A stretch of 64,000 nucleotides of DNA from Nocardia seriolae NBRC 15557. Lineage in GTDB: Bacteria; Actinomycetota; Actinomycetes; Mycobacteriales; Mycobacteriaceae. This document shows positions 44,261 to 53,370 of the stretch, piece by piece. The stretch spans positions 62,001 through 126,000 of the forward strand of contig NZ_BJWY01000002.1 of the NCBI RefSeq assembly GCF_007990715.1, written 5' to 3'. The position numbers were made by a program, and so were the translations under genes. Each line of letters opens with the position of its first letter. Position 1 is the first letter of the stretch. A model generated the notes under the pieces. That model searched no databases. It was not told where the DNA came from and worked only from the letters and a program-made list of their open reading frames with translations.

Positions 44261-46054
44261 TTACTTGATCTCGGCCAGGACGGTGCCCTGGGTGATGGCC
44301 GCGCCGGCCTCCACCGCGAGTCCGGTGATGACACCGGCCTTGTGGGCGGTGACCGGGTTCTCCATCTTCATGGCCTCGAGCACCACGACCAGGTCGCCCG
44401 CCTCGACGGACTGGCCCTCTTCGACGGCCACCTTCACGACGGTGCCCTGCATCGGGGCGGTCACGGCGTCACCGGAGGCGGCACCCGCGCCCGCGCCACC
44501 GCGCTTGCGCGGCTTCGGCTTCTTGCGCACCACGCCATTGCCCGCGGGGGCAGCGGCGGCGCCGACCGAGAACTGGCCCGGCAGCGACACTTCCAGGCGA
44601 CGGCCGCCGACCTCGACGACCACCTTCTGCCGCGGCGCCTCTTCGTCATCCTCGATGGCGACGGCACCGGCGTAGGGCTCGATGGTGTTGTCCCACTCGT
44701 TCTCGATCCACTTGGTGTAGACGTCGAACTTCTCGCCGTCGCCGACGAACGCCGGGTTCTCGACAATGTGGCGGTGGAACGGGATGACCGTGGCCAGACC
44801 CTCGATCTGGAACTCGGCCAGCGCGCGGGCGGCGCGCTGCAGCGCCTGCTCGCGGTTCTCGCCGGTGACGATCAGCTTGGCGAGCATGGAGTCGAACGGG
44901 CCGCCGATGACCGAACCCTCGACGACACCGGAGTCCACGCGCACGCCGGGGCCCGCGGGCTCGCGGTACACCACGACCGGGCCGGGGGCGGGCAGGAAGC
45001 CGCGCCCGGCGTCCTCACCGTTGATGCGGAACTCGAAGGAGTGGCCGCGCGGGGCCGGATCCTCGGTCAGGGTCAGCTCGTGGCCCTCGGCAATGCGGAA
45101 CTGCTGGCGCACCAGGTCGATTCCCGCGGTCTCCTCGGTGACCGGGTGCTCGACCTGCAGGCGGGTGTTCACCTCGAGGAAGGACACGGTCTCGCCCTGC
45201 ACCAGGTACTCCACGGTGCCCGCGCCGTAGTAACCGGCCTCGCGGCAGATGCGCTTTGCGGACTCGTGGATCTTGCCGCGCACCTCGTCCGAGAGGAACG
45301 GCGCGGGCGCCTCCTCGACCAGCTTCTGGAAGCGGCGCTGCAGCGAGCAGTCGCGGGTGCCGGCGACCACGACATTTCCGTGCTTGTCGGCGATGACCTG
45401 AGCCTCGACGTGGCGGGCCTTGTCCAGGTACTGCTCCACGAAGCACTCGCCGCGGCCGAAGGCGGCGATGGCCTCGCGGGTGGCGGACTCGAACAGCTCT
45501 GGGATCTCCTCGATGGTGTGCGCGACCTTCATGCCGCGACCGCCACCACCGAAGGCGGCCTTGATGGCCACCGGAACGCCGTACTCCTTGGCGAACGCCA
45601 CGACCTCGTCGGCGTTCTTGACCGGATCCTTGGTGCCCGCGGCCATCGGCGCGCTGGCGCGCTCGGCGATGTGGCGGGCGGTGACCTTGTCACCCAGGTC
45701 GCGGATGGACTGCGGCGAGGGGCCGATCCAGATCAGCCCGGCGTCGATCACGGCCTGCGCGAAATCGGCGTTCTCGGAAAGGAAGCCGTAGCCGGGGTGG
45801 ATCGCGTCCGCGCCGGCCTTGGCGGCGGCGTCGAGAATCTTGTCGAAGACCAGGTACGACTCGGCCGAGGTCTGGCCGCCCAGCGCGAAGGCCTCATCCG
45901 CGAGCTTCACGAACGGCGCGTCGGCGTCCGGCTCGGCGTACACCGCGACGCTGGCGATGCCCGCGTCCTTGGCAGCCCGGATCACGCGCACGGCGATCTC
46001 GCCTCGGTTGGCTACGAGGACCTTCGTGATCTGCGCGTTGGCATGGTTGGGCAC
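44261..46054 (-). CDS. accA3: Acyl-CoA carboxylase alpha subunit (biotin carboxylase + BCCP)
   Basis: A 597-residue subunit. The biotin carboxylase domain (about 10-455) has [20 protein letters not shown], the ATP-grasp loop [15 protein letters not shown], and [17 protein letters not shown] linker rich in Ala/Gly/Lys follows, then the biotin carrier domain with EAMKMENPV (biotin-Lys near 562). It carboxylates biotin for AccD partners, supplying malonyl- or methylmalonyl-CoA for fatty and mycolic acids. GTG 46054 is fixed by AGGAGG four bases upstream. A KstR-type palindrome lies 133 bp upstream. Confidence 0.96.
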   Translation of the reverse strand: MPNHANAQITKVLVANRGEIAVRVIRAAKDAGIASVAVYAEPDADAPFVKLADEAFALGGQTSAESYLVFDKILDAAAKAGADAIHPGYGFLSENADFAQAVIDAGLIWIGPSPQSIRDLGDKVTARHIAERASAPMAAGTKDPVKNADEVVAFAKEYGVPVAIKAAFGGGGRGMKVAHTIEEIPELFESATREAIAAFGRGECFVEQYLDKARHVEAQVIADKHGNVVVAGTRDCSLQRRFQKLVEEAPAPFLSDEVRGKIHESAKRICREAGYYGAGTVEYLVQGETVSFLEVNTRLQVEHPVTEETAGIDLVRQQFRIAEGHELTLTEDPAPRGHSFEFRINGEDAGRGFLPAPGPVVVYREPAGPGVRVDSGVVEGSVIGGPFDSMLAKLIVTGENREQALQRAARALAEFQIEGLATVIPFHRHIVENPAFVGDGEKFDVYTKWIENEWDNTIEPYAGAVAIEDDEEAPRQKVVVEVGGRRLEVSLPGQFSVGAAAAPAGNGVVRKKPKPRKRGGAGAGAASGDAVTAPMQGTVVKVAVEEGQSVEAGDLVVVLEAMKMENPVTAHKAGVITGLAVEAGAAITQGTVLAEIK

Positions 46055-46186
46055 TGAGCCTCCTGTGCTCTGGAAACTTTCGTCTTCGGGATTGTAGGCA
46101 TCGTGCCAACAAAGCCCGAACGGGGATAGGGCTACTTGGCAGTAGGCCCGAAGAGTGAGCAATCCGACTCCCGGAACCCACCATTT

Positions 46187-46200
46187 TAGAACCTGTTCTA
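46187..46200. promoter_or_regulatory. KstR-type palindrome upstream of accA3
   Basis: TAGAACCTGTTCTA is a perfect palindrome around CT and fits the published KstR consensus TnnAACnnGTTnnA exactly. It lies 133 bp upstream of accA3 and 53 bp after the sseA stop. KstR is the TetR-family repressor of cholesterol and lipid catabolism genes in mycobacteria and relatives; whether it binds here is untested. Confidence 0.5.
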
Positions 46201-46252
46201 CCAGACTCCCGCGGCAACCCCGTCTGTGAATCACACCGAGGGGGTCGGAGCG

Positions 46253-47152
46253 TTACGAGCTTGCCACGCTCGCGGGAACCCCGCCGGGTTCTGCACCGAT
46301 CACGATAGGCGCACCGACTGCATTGGCCCATTCGGTCCAGGAGCCGTCGTAGTTGCGAACGCCGTACAAGCCCAGCAGATGGGTCAGGACGAACCAGGTC
46401 AGGGCCGAGCGCTCGCCGATGCGGGAGTAGACCAGCGGCGCAATGCCGTCGGCGACACCGCCGTAGATGACATCGAGCTCGGCGCGCGGGCGGAACCGGG
46501 TGTCCGCGCCGACCGAGGAGGTCCAGGGGATGTTCACTGCCGTCGGGATGTGGCCCGCGCGCAGCGCCTGCTCCTCGGGCCGATCGAGAACGACGAGCTC
46601 CCCGGTGTACTCGTCGAAGGCGCGCGCGTCGATGAGCGGCCCGCCCAGATGCGCCTGCACGTCCTGACGGAAGGCGCGCGAGGTCTTGTCGTCACGGTCG
46701 ACCACCGGGTATTCGCCGAGTCCCGCCGCGGGCACCTCGAATGTGGTGTCGCGGGCCTCGGAGATCCAGGCGTCGCGGCCGCCGTCCAGCAGGCGCACGT
46801 CCTCGTGTCCGAAGAGGGAGAACACCCACAGGGCGGCGGCCGCGGTGCCGTTGGATTTGTCGCCGTAAATGACCACGGTGTCATTGCGCTCGATGCCCTT
46901 GACGCGCATAAGGTTGGCGAAGGCCGCGCCGTCGACGACATCTCGGGTACGTGGATCGATCAGCTCGGAACGCCAGTCGATCTTGATGGCACCCGGGACA
47001 TGACCGATGTCGTATAGCAATATGTCTTCGTTGGACTCGATGATCTTGAGTCCCGGCGTGCCGATGTTTGCCGACAGCCACTCTGTGGTTACTAGTCGGT
47101 GAGGATGTGCGTAGGAGCCGAAGGATTGATGCGGATCCGGAACGACGGGCAC
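46253..47152 (-). CDS. sseA: SseA-like rhodanese with catalytic Cys replaced by Ser
   Basis: A 299-residue two-domain rhodanese in the same gene neighbourhood as mycobacterial sse[19 protein letters not shown] and [15 protein letters not shown] mark domain 1; [30 protein letters not shown] and [18 protein letters not shown] mark domain 2. The active loop reads [14 protein letters not shown]: residue 243 (codon TCC, 46424-46426) is Ser where the family has Cys (CRIGER). The enzyme should therefore lack persulfide transfer. GTG 47152 is chosen for AAGGA seven bases upstream. Confidence 0.9.
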   Translation of the reverse strand: MPVVPDPHQSFGSYAHPHRLVTTEWLSANIGTPGLKIIESNEDILLYDIGHVPGAIKIDWRSELIDPRTRDVVDGAAFANLMRVKGIERNDTVVIYGDKSNGTAAAALWVFSLFGHEDVRLLDGGRDAWISEARDTTFEVPAAGLGEYPVVDRDDKTSRAFRQDVQAHLGGPLIDARAFDEYTGELVVLDRPEEQALRAGHIPTAVNIPWTSSVGADTRFRPRAELDVIYGGVADGIAPLVYSRIGERSALTWFVLTHLLGLYGVRNYDGSWTEWANAVGAPIVIGAEPGGVPASVASS

Positions 47153-47251
47153 GTTGTGGTCCTTCACGCGTGGTGGGTTAGGTATTGGCGGTTCGAATCT
47201 CAACACCGATCGTAGGCATGTGGTGGTTGCGAAACTCGTTTCAGATCACGA

Positions 47252-47290
47252 ATCGGATGATTGGGCGAATTAAGCGCAGCTTCATCCGAT
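47252..47290. promoter_or_regulatory. Inverted repeat in the sseA/HTH divergent spacer
   Basis: ATCGGATGA (47252-47260) and TCATCCGAT (47282-47290) are perfectly complementary in reverse, 21 bases apart, 27 bases before the HTH gene. CTCTCGAGAG (47296-47305), a further palindrome, overlaps the ribosome site. Probable autoregulatory site. Confidence 0.5.
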
Positions 47291-47317
47291 AAAGTCTCTC
47301 GAGAGGAGGGGTGAGCT

Positions 47318-48118
47318 ATGTCCGATTCTTGGCCGCGACGGCGACTGCTTGCGATCCTACGGGGCGCCAGCGAGCCTCTCGATGCCCAGGAACTGGCGCG
47401 CGTCACCGGCCAGCATGTGACCACGGTTCGTTTCCATTTGGACGTCCTCACCCGGGAATCACTGGTCCGCCAATTCCAGCAGCCACCGCGCGGCCGCGGC
47501 CGTCCCCGCATCGGCTATACGGCGGTGCAGCGATCGGTGGGTTATCAGGAATTGGCGCAGGTGCTCGCCGATCAGCTGGGCAGCGATCCGCGCCGCCGAT
47601 CCGAGGCCGCCATCTCCGCCGGACGCGCCTGGGGCGCGAAGCTCGAGGCGGTGGACCAGCCCATCGAATCGCTCGAGGACGCCAAGGACCTCACCGTCAC
47701 CCTGATGTCGGAGCTCGGCTTCGCGCCCGAGCGCGACCACGCCAGCGAGACCGAAGAGTCGGCCCTGATCCGCATGACCGCCTGCCCGCTGCGCGAACTC
47801 GCGCGCACCCACTCCGAGGTGGTGTGCGGCGTGCACCTGGGCCTCATGCGAGAAGTGCTGGACCGCAATGGCGGCCGGGAGAGCATGAACGTGCGCCTGC
47901 ACCCGTTCGTGGAACCCGAACTGTGCGTGGCGCGTCTGGAACTGCTGCGGGACCGCACCGGCGACGCCGCACGCGAGGAGGGGCAACCGGTCAACACCGG
48001 CGAACCCCGATTAGCGACCTCGCCCGGCCGCATCGCACCGCAATTACGCGCGGCCACCGACCCACAGCTGCGCAATGCCGACGCCCACCTCGGCAAGCAG
48101 TCGACGAACCAGTGGTAG
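47318..48118 (+). CDS. HTH regulator with C-terminal cysteine cluster (SufR/ArsR-like)
   Basis: A 266-residue regulator. The N-terminal winged helix is DAQELARVTGQHVTTVRFHLDVLTRESLVRQ (about 22-52). The C-terminal half has ACPLRELARTHSEVVCGVHLG, i.e. Cys near 156 and 169 (CxxxxxxxxxxxxC) plus Cys near 204, a spacing like the iron-sulfur site of SufR-type repressors. It could sense iron-sulfur or redox state. GAGAGGAGGGG supports ATG 47318. Its 3' end overlaps the convergent maf gene by 75 bp. Confidence 0.85.
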   Translation: MSDSWPRRRLLAILRGASEPLDAQELARVTGQHVTTVRFHLDVLTRESLVRQFQQPPRGRGRPRIGYTAVQRSVGYQELAQVLADQLGSDPRRRSEAAISAGRAWGAKLEAVDQPIESLEDAKDLTVTLMSELGFAPERDHASETEESALIRMTACPLRELARTHSEVVCGVHLGLMREVLDRNGGRESMNVRLHPFVEPELCVARLELLRDRTGDAAREEGQPVNTGEPRLATSPGRIAPQLRAATDPQLRNADAHLGKQSTNQW

Positions 48119-48685
48119 CCCGATACCGATCACGCTCGACGGGTCACCGTCGATCTTGTCCACGAACCAGCCGCCCAGGCCGTCCAGGGTGAAGGAACCG
48201 GCCACCTGCAGCGGCTCACCCGTCGCGATATAGGCGTCCAGCTCCTCGGGCTCGGGCTTGGCGAAATGCACGGTGGTGCAACTGCAATCCGCGGCCTCGG
48301 CGACGATCTCGCCGTCGCGCAGCCGCAGCACGCTGTGCCCGGTCAGCAGATCCGCGCTGCGCCCGGCCATTTCGGCCCAGCGGGTGCGCGCCACCTCGGG
48401 GGTCCCGGGCTTGCCCTGGAGTACGCCGTCCACGAGCAGCATCGAATCGCAGCCCACCACAACGGAATCGGCGAAGTCCGGATCGGCGGCCAACTGCCCC
48501 GCGATCTCCCGGGCCTTGGCGTGCGCCAGCTCGACGACCACCCGGTCGGGCGCGGTCTCCGCGGGCAGTGCCGCGATCACCGCGTCCTCGTCCACATGGG
48601 ACACCCGCACCACCGGTTCGACGCCCGCGTTGCGCAGGACGCCGAGCCGAGCCGGGGATTGTGACGCCAGTACGAAGACGGTCAC
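48044..48685 (-). CDS. maf: Maf family nucleotide pyrophosphatase
   Basis: A 213-residue Maf protein: LASQSPARLGVLRNAGVEP at the N-terminus (SxSPRR-like), VVVGCDSMLLVDGVLQGKPGTPEVA with the catalytic Asp, and GGWFVDKIDGDPSSVIGIGLPLV at the C-terminus. It hydrolyses non-canonical or modified nucleoside triphosphates such as dTTP/UTP analogues. GTG 48685. Gene order maf-accE-accD5 is conserved in the order. Confidence 0.95.
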   Translation of the reverse strand: MTVFVLASQSPARLGVLRNAGVEPVVRVSHVDEDAVIAALPAETAPDRVVVELAHAKAREIAGQLAADPDFADSVVVGCDSMLLVDGVLQGKPGTPEVARTRWAEMAGRSADLLTGHSVLRLRDGEIVAEAADCSCTTVHFAKPEPEELDAYIATGEPLQVAGSFTLDGLGGWFVDKIDGDPSSVIGIGLPLVRRLLAEVGVGIAQLWVGGRA

Positions 48686-48691
48686 CGGCCG

Positions 48692-49012
48692 TCAGTCGCG
48701 CAGGTGCGAGAGCGCCGGGAAAGCGTAGGGCGAGAACGGCGAGGAGCCGCGGTGCAGCAGGGTGGGGCGGCCCCACATGTCGGCCGGGCCCTTGTCGGCC
48801 GGGGCGGCCGAGGCGCTCGCCGCGGCGGCGAACACGGCGACCAGGGCGGCCAGTTCGAGATCGGTCGGGTTGCCCTTGAGGACCTGGATGACCGGTCCGG
48901 TGCTCGGGAGCTCGATCTCGGTGACGGCCGTATCGACGGCGTCGGCCAACTCGTCGACGGCTAGATCCAGTTCGGCGGCGCGCAGCACTTCTTCATCGGC
49001 CATGGTCGTCAC
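48692..49012 (-). CDS. accE: Acyl-CoA carboxylase epsilon subunit
   Basis: A 106-residue small subunit. The conserved core is PVIQVLKGNPTDLELAALVAVFAAAA, and the C-terminal ...SSPFSPYAFPAL is the epsilon signature. It binds the AccA3-AccD5 core and raises activity. The start is GTG 49012 because AGGAGGA lies eight bases upstream; ATG 49003 is too far from it. A 230-bp structured gap separates it from accD5 upstream. Confidence 0.9.
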   Translation of the reverse strand: MTTMADEEVLRAAELDLAVDELADAVDTAVTEIELPSTGPVIQVLKGNPTDLELAALVAVFAAAASASAAPADKGPADMWGRPTLLHRGSSPFSPYAFPALSHLRD

Positions 49013-49103
49013 AGCGCCAGTCCTCCTGTCCGTTCGCCGCAGGGTGTGCGGCGCGTTCGCGGCCCGAATGTGTTCGGTGGACCGCAAACGGTATTCGATA
49101 CAA

Positions 49104-49210
49104 CCCTCGACGACGAGGGCCATTCCTGAACATCTTTGCTCGGATGAGGCGATCGTGCGCGGTACGAGTCCTTCGTCCCATTGGGTCGAGTGTGCCTCGT
49201 CCCAATGGAC
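49104..49210 (-). promoter_or_regulatory. Two hairpins between accD5 and accE
   Basis: Hairpin 1 (49175-49210): GTCC-ATTGGG / CCCAATGGAC with an inner CGAG / CTCG stem and loop TGTGC, one bulged C. Hairpin 2 (49104-49119): CCCTCG-ACGA-CGAGGG. They lie in the 230-bp gap after the accD5 stop and before accE, so they may attenuate accE relative to accD5. Confidence 0.5.
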
Positions 49211-49242
49211 AGTGTGCGCCCCATACCGCGCCTATCGCATTT

Positions 49243-50880
49243 TCAGAGCGGAATGTTGCCGTGCTTCTTCGGCGGCAGGGACACCATCTTGCGCTCCAGC
49301 AGCCGCAGCGCCGACACGATCTGGCCGCGGGTGTGCGAGGGCGGGATGACCGCGTCCACGTAGCCGCGCTCGGCCGCCACGTACGGGTTGACGAGGGTGT
49401 CCTCGTACTCGTTCTGCAGCTCCAGTCGCAGGGCGTCGACGTCGTTGCCCTCGGCGGCCGCGGTCTGCAGCTGCTTGCGGTAGACGAAACCGACCGCGCC
49501 GGAGGCGCCCATGACCGCGATCTGAGCGGTCGGCCACGCCAGGTTCACATCCGCGCCCATGTGCTTGGAACCCATGACGTCGTAGGCGCCGCCGTAGGCC
49601 TTGCGGGTGATGATTGTGATCTTGCCCACTGTAGCCTCGCCGTAGGCATAGAGCAGCTTCGCGCCGCGGCGGATGATCCCGTTGTATTCCTGGCCGGTGC
49701 CGGGCAGGAAGCCGGGCACGTCGACCAGGGTGATGATCGGGACATTGAAGGCGTCGCAGGTGCGCACGAAGCGCGCGGCCTTCTCCGAGGCGTCGATGTC
49801 GAGGCAGCCCGCGAACTGCGAGGGCTGGTTGGCCACGAAACCGACGCTGCGGCCGTCGATCCGGGCGAAGCCGACGATCACGTTCATCGCGCGCTCGGCC
49901 TGGACCTCGAGGAACTCCTCGTCGTCCACCAGGCGCTTGATGACCTCGTGCATGTCGTAGGGCTGGTTCGGCGAGTCCGGGACGATGGTGTCCAGCTCGA
50001 GGTCGGCCTCGGTGAGGTTCTCCTCGATGGCGCCCGCGGCGGCGGTGGCCGGGAAGCGCGGGGCCTCGGCGCGGTTGTTGCTCGGCAGGTAGCTCAGCAG
50101 GTCGCGGACGTAGTCCAGGGCGTCCTGCTCGCCGGAGGCGACGTAGTGCGCGACACCGGACTTCACCATGTGGGTGTGGGCGCCGCCCAGCTCCTCCATG
50201 GTGACCTCTTCGCCGGTGACGGTCTTGATGACGTCGGGGCCGGTGACGAACATCTGCGAGGTCTGGTCGACCATGACCACGAAGTCGGTCAGGGCGGGCG
50301 AGTAGACGTGGCCACCCGCGGCCGGGCCCATGATCAGCGAGATCTGCGGGATCACGCCGGAAGCCTGGATGTTGCGGTGGAAGATCTCGCCGTAAAGGCC
50401 CAGGGAGACAACGCCTTCCTGGATGCGCGCGCCCGCGCCCTCGTTGATGCCGACCAGCGGGCGGCCGGTGCGCAGCGCCAGGTCCATCACTTTGACGATC
50501 TTCTCGCCGTAGACCTCGCCCAGCGAGCCGCCGAAGACGGTGACGTCCTGGGAGAAGATGCAGACGTCGCGGCCGTCGATGGTGCCGTAGCCGGTGACCA
50601 CGCCGTCGCCGAGCGGACGCTGGTCCGCGAGGCCGAAGTTCACGCTGCGGTGGCGAGCGAGCGCGTCGAGTTCGACGAACGAGCCTTCGTCCAGCAGGGC
50701 CAGGATGCGCTCGCGCGCGGTCATCTTGCCCTTGGCGTGCACCTTGTCGACCGCGGCCTCACCCATCGGGTGCTTGGCCTCTTCCAGCCGATTGCGCAGG
50801 TCAGCAAGCTTGCCGGCGGTGGTGTGGATATCGGGGGCACCTGCCGAACCCGGCGTAGGCTGATGCTGGACACTCGTCAT
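49243..50880 (-). CDS. accD5: Acyl-CoA carboxylase beta subunit
   Basis: A 545-residue carboxyltransferase. [21 protein letters not shown] begins the domain; [22 protein letters not shown] and [22 protein letters not shown] form the first oxyanion half; [22 protein letters not shown] and [22 protein letters not shown] the second. It transfers carboxyl from AccA3 biotin to propionyl- or acetyl-CoA. No zinc finger, as expected for the PccB-like group. ATG 50880; a 182-bp AT-containing spacer (50881-51062) upstream is the likely promoter. Confidence 0.95.
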   Translation of the reverse strand: MTSVQHQPTPGSAGAPDIHTTAGKLADLRNRLEEAKHPMGEAAVDKVHAKGKMTARERILALLDEGSFVELDALARHRSVNFGLADQRPLGDGVVTGYGTIDGRDVCIFSQDVTVFGGSLGEVYGEKIVKVMDLALRTGRPLVGINEGAGARIQEGVVSLGLYGEIFHRNIQASGVIPQISLIMGPAAGGHVYSPALTDFVVMVDQTSQMFVTGPDVIKTVTGEEVTMEELGGAHTHMVKSGVAHYVASGEQDALDYVRDLLSYLPSNNRAEAPRFPATAAAGAIEENLTEADLELDTIVPDSPNQPYDMHEVIKRLVDDEEFLEVQAERAMNVIVGFARIDGRSVGFVANQPSQFAGCLDIDASEKAARFVRTCDAFNVPIITLVDVPGFLPGTGQEYNGIIRRGAKLLYAYGEATVGKITIITRKAYGGAYDVMGSKHMGADVNLAWPTAQIAVMGASGAVGFVYRKQLQTAAAEGNDVDALRLELQNEYEDTLVNPYVAAERGYVDAVIPPSHTRGQIVSALRLLERKMVSLPPKKHGNIPL

Positions 50881-51062
50881 GACGGGGAGTGTAACCAGTA
50901 CCAGAGCCTCTTTGTAATCCCGGCGGGGCTACCCGCGAGTATGGTTATTGACTACTCGCCAGTTAAAACTCCCTGGTAGGGGCACGATTCCGCCCCGCGA
51001 ATCCCCTAATCTCGAGCCAAAATCCCAGGGGCCCGGTCACTCCCGCCCAGTGGGTGTTTCGC

Positions 51063-52262
51063 TCAGCGCATGACGCCGGTGTGGCCCGTGGAGTAGCGAC
51101 CCGGCTGGGGCCAGATGGTGAGGCCGTGCGCGCCGCGGCCGACGGGGATGCGGGCCAGCAGTTTCCAGTCGACGATGTCGATGGCGTAGACCTCGCCGTG
51201 GTGGCGTCCCGAGACCCAGAAGACGCGGCCGTCGGCGGACAGGTTGCCCATATCGGGGCTGCCGCCGCCGGGGATGTGCCAGGTGTTGGCGAGTCGCCCG
51301 GTCGCGAAGTCCCAGACCGAGATGCTGCCCTCCTTGCGATTGGTGATGAGCATCTGCTTGGAGTCGCGGGTGATGTAGAGGCCGTGGGTGCCGCCGCCGG
51401 TCTGGATGAAGCCGGTGTTGTCGAAGGTCTTGGCGTCGAAGACGTAGACGCCGTCGGCCATCATGTCGGCCACGTAGAAGGTGCGGCCGTCGGGCGAGAG
51501 CTTCACGTCCTGGGGCATGCCGGAGCGGCCGCCGGGCAGATCGATCATGCGCAGCAGGGTCAGGCCCGCGATGTCGACGACGGCCATGCGGCCGCTGAAT
51601 TCGCAACTGACCAAGGCGGTCCGGCCGTCTGCGGTGAAGTCCATGTGATTGACGCCGGTGCAGTCGGGCACCGCGATGTCGTGCAGTTGCTGCCAGCTGT
51701 GCGGGTCGCAGAAGTCGAGCGACCGGTCCGCCTCGGCGACCACGAGTGCGTATTTGCCGTCCGGGGTGAAGTACATGTTGTACGGGTCGCGCACGGGGAT
51801 CGGGTCGCCGGGCTTGCCGGTGCGCGGGTCGATGGGCAGCAGGCTGCCACTGCCGAGGGGCAGGTCGTTGTTGGCGTAGAGCATCTGCATGTCGTAGGCG
51901 GGGACGACGTGCTGGGGTTCGCGGCCGCCGGACGGGAAGGTGTCGACGACCTCGAAGCTGACCGGGTCGATGACGGTGATGGTGTTGGACTCGCTGTTGG
52001 GGACGTAGACGCGGGTCGGCTGATCCGCCACGGCCGGACCGAGTTCGCGGGTGGCCGCGTAGACGTCGGTGGGCGAGAGCGGCGGCGGCATGCCGGGTAG
52101 CAGGTTCGGCACCTCGACGGCCGCCGGCGTGGCACCGGCGGCGGGAGCCGAGGGTGTGGGCGATTGCGACGCGGTGCCGGATTCACCACTCGAGCAACCG
52201 GCCAGCATTACAACGGAGAGGATCAGACCCAGACCTGCACGGCGCGCGATCACAGCGCGCAT
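51063..52262 (-). CDS. YVTN-type beta-propeller lipoprotein
   Basis: A 399-residue exported protein. Lipobox VVMLAGC with Cys23 after a Arg-containing signal peptide, then a Thr/Pro/Ala-rich linker (24-60), then six or seven propeller blades with repeats such as TRVYVPNSESNTITVIDPVSFEVV, YFTPDGKYALVVAEADRSLDF and KLSPDGRTFYVADMMADGVYVFD. Family members bind ligands on the outer face of the membrane; no catalytic motif is visible. ATG 52262. Gene stands alone, with no partner that explains it. Confidence 0.9.
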   Translation of the reverse strand: MRAVIARRAGLGLILSVVMLAGCSSGESGTASQSPTPSAPAAGATPAAVEVPNLLPGMPPPLSPTDVYAATRELGPAVADQPTRVYVPNSESNTITVIDPVSFEVVDTFPSGGREPQHVVPAYDMQMLYANNDLPLGSGSLLPIDPRTGKPGDPIPVRDPYNMYFTPDGKYALVVAEADRSLDFCDPHSWQQLHDIAVPDCTGVNHMDFTADGRTALVSCEFSGRMAVVDIAGLTLLRMIDLPGGRSGMPQDVKLSPDGRTFYVADMMADGVYVFDAKTFDNTGFIQTGGGTHGLYITRDSKQMLITNRKEGSISVWDFATGRLANTWHIPGGGSPDMGNLSADGRVFWVSGRHHGEVYAIDIVDWKLLARIPVGRGAHGLTIWPQPGRYSTGHTGVMR

Positions 52263-52445
52263 CGTTCCACGAATACGTTGCGGCGAGCTGACATGCCGTC
52301 GAATATTAGGCGGCCGCACGGGGGTTCGCGGCGCGTTCGCGGAATCCCGCGCCGGACCGGAAAGACCTTTCAGCTTCGTTCTGGTTACTTGCCGCGGCCA
52401 TCGCCCACGCCTTGGCTTCCGTGACAACGTGAACGATTCCGGGAC

Positions 52446-53349
52446 CACCGCGCCGACATCTACTCCCTCGGCTGCACCCTCTACCACTTGCTCACCGGCG
52501 AGGTGCCCTTCCCCAGCACCACCCTCGGCGCGGTCATCCACGCCCACCTCACCCTGCCCCCACCCCGTCCCCCCACCCGGCGGCCCGGCCTCCCACCCGC
52601 CCTCGACGAGGTCATCGCCACCGCCATGGCCAAGGATCCCCAGCAGCGCTACCCGACACCTGCGCGGCCCTCGCCGAGGCCGCCCAGATCGCCCTCGCAC
52701 CAACGCAATCCGCCGCCGAAGCGGGGCCGGCCATCGTCGCAGAACCGGAAGAGACGGTCGTCAACAGGCCCGCCCCCACCGAGATCAATCCGGCGGGATC
52801 GATCGAACCGTCCGCCTGTGGGACCCCCGAACCGGCGGGCCGATCGGAGAACCGTTGGGCGGCAACTCGAATCCGCTGATCTCGCTCGCCTTCAGTCCCG
52901 ATGGCGCACTCCTCGCGACCGCGGGTAACGATTGGACCGTCCACCTGTGGGATCCGCGCACTCGCCAGCCGATCGGCGAGCCGCTCGCCTACGAAGCCGA
53001 AGGCCGGCACGTGATCGCCTTCAGCCCCGACGGCAACATCCTCGCGGGCATCTTCAGCGATCAGGCCGTGCGCTTCTGGGATCCCCGCACGCGTCGGCCG
53101 ATCGGGGAACCGCTCACCGGACCCGACATCGGCGCGATCACCACGATCGCGTTCAGCCCTGACGGTGCGGTCTTCGCCGCCGCGAGCCACGCCGGAATCG
53201 TCCACCTGTGGGATCCGCGTACCCATCAGGCGATCGGCGATCCGCTGACCGGTCACACGTCCTACGTGTCCTGTCTCGCGTTCAGCCCCGACGGGACCGT
53301 CCTCGCCAGCGCCGACGGCGACGGACCGATACGGCTCTGGGAGCTGTAG
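52446..53349 (+). pseudogene. Remnant of a Ser/Thr kinase - WD40 fusion gene
   Basis: The homology begins in mid-kinase: HRADIYSLGCTLYHLLTGEVPF, the activation-segment end and C-lobe, then VIATAMAKDPQQRYPT, in frame 0. The frame shifts at about 52655-52661 (AALAEAAQIALAPTQS continues in frame 2) and again by about 52800, after which frame 1 reads WD40 repeats (TVRLWDPRTGGPIGEPL, FSPDGALLATAGNDWTVHLWDP, and so on) to the stop at 53349. The kinase N-lobe, HRD and DFG are absent. One partial and four full repeats of about 43 residues remain. Such kinase-WD40 proteins are common in large actinomycete genomes. Confidence 0.8.
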
Positions 53350-53370
53350 GACCGACTGCCGTGCAGGCAC

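Noticed and set aside
44192..46057. Long plus-strand frame opposite accA3
   Set aside because: Shadow frame; composition is biased and no motif is found. The same holds for the frame at 49144-50979 opposite accD5.
47188..47215. GGTTCGAATC, like the T-loop of a tRNA
   Set aside because: The flanking bases do not pair into a T-stem, and no D-arm, anticodon arm or acceptor stem can be drawn around it.
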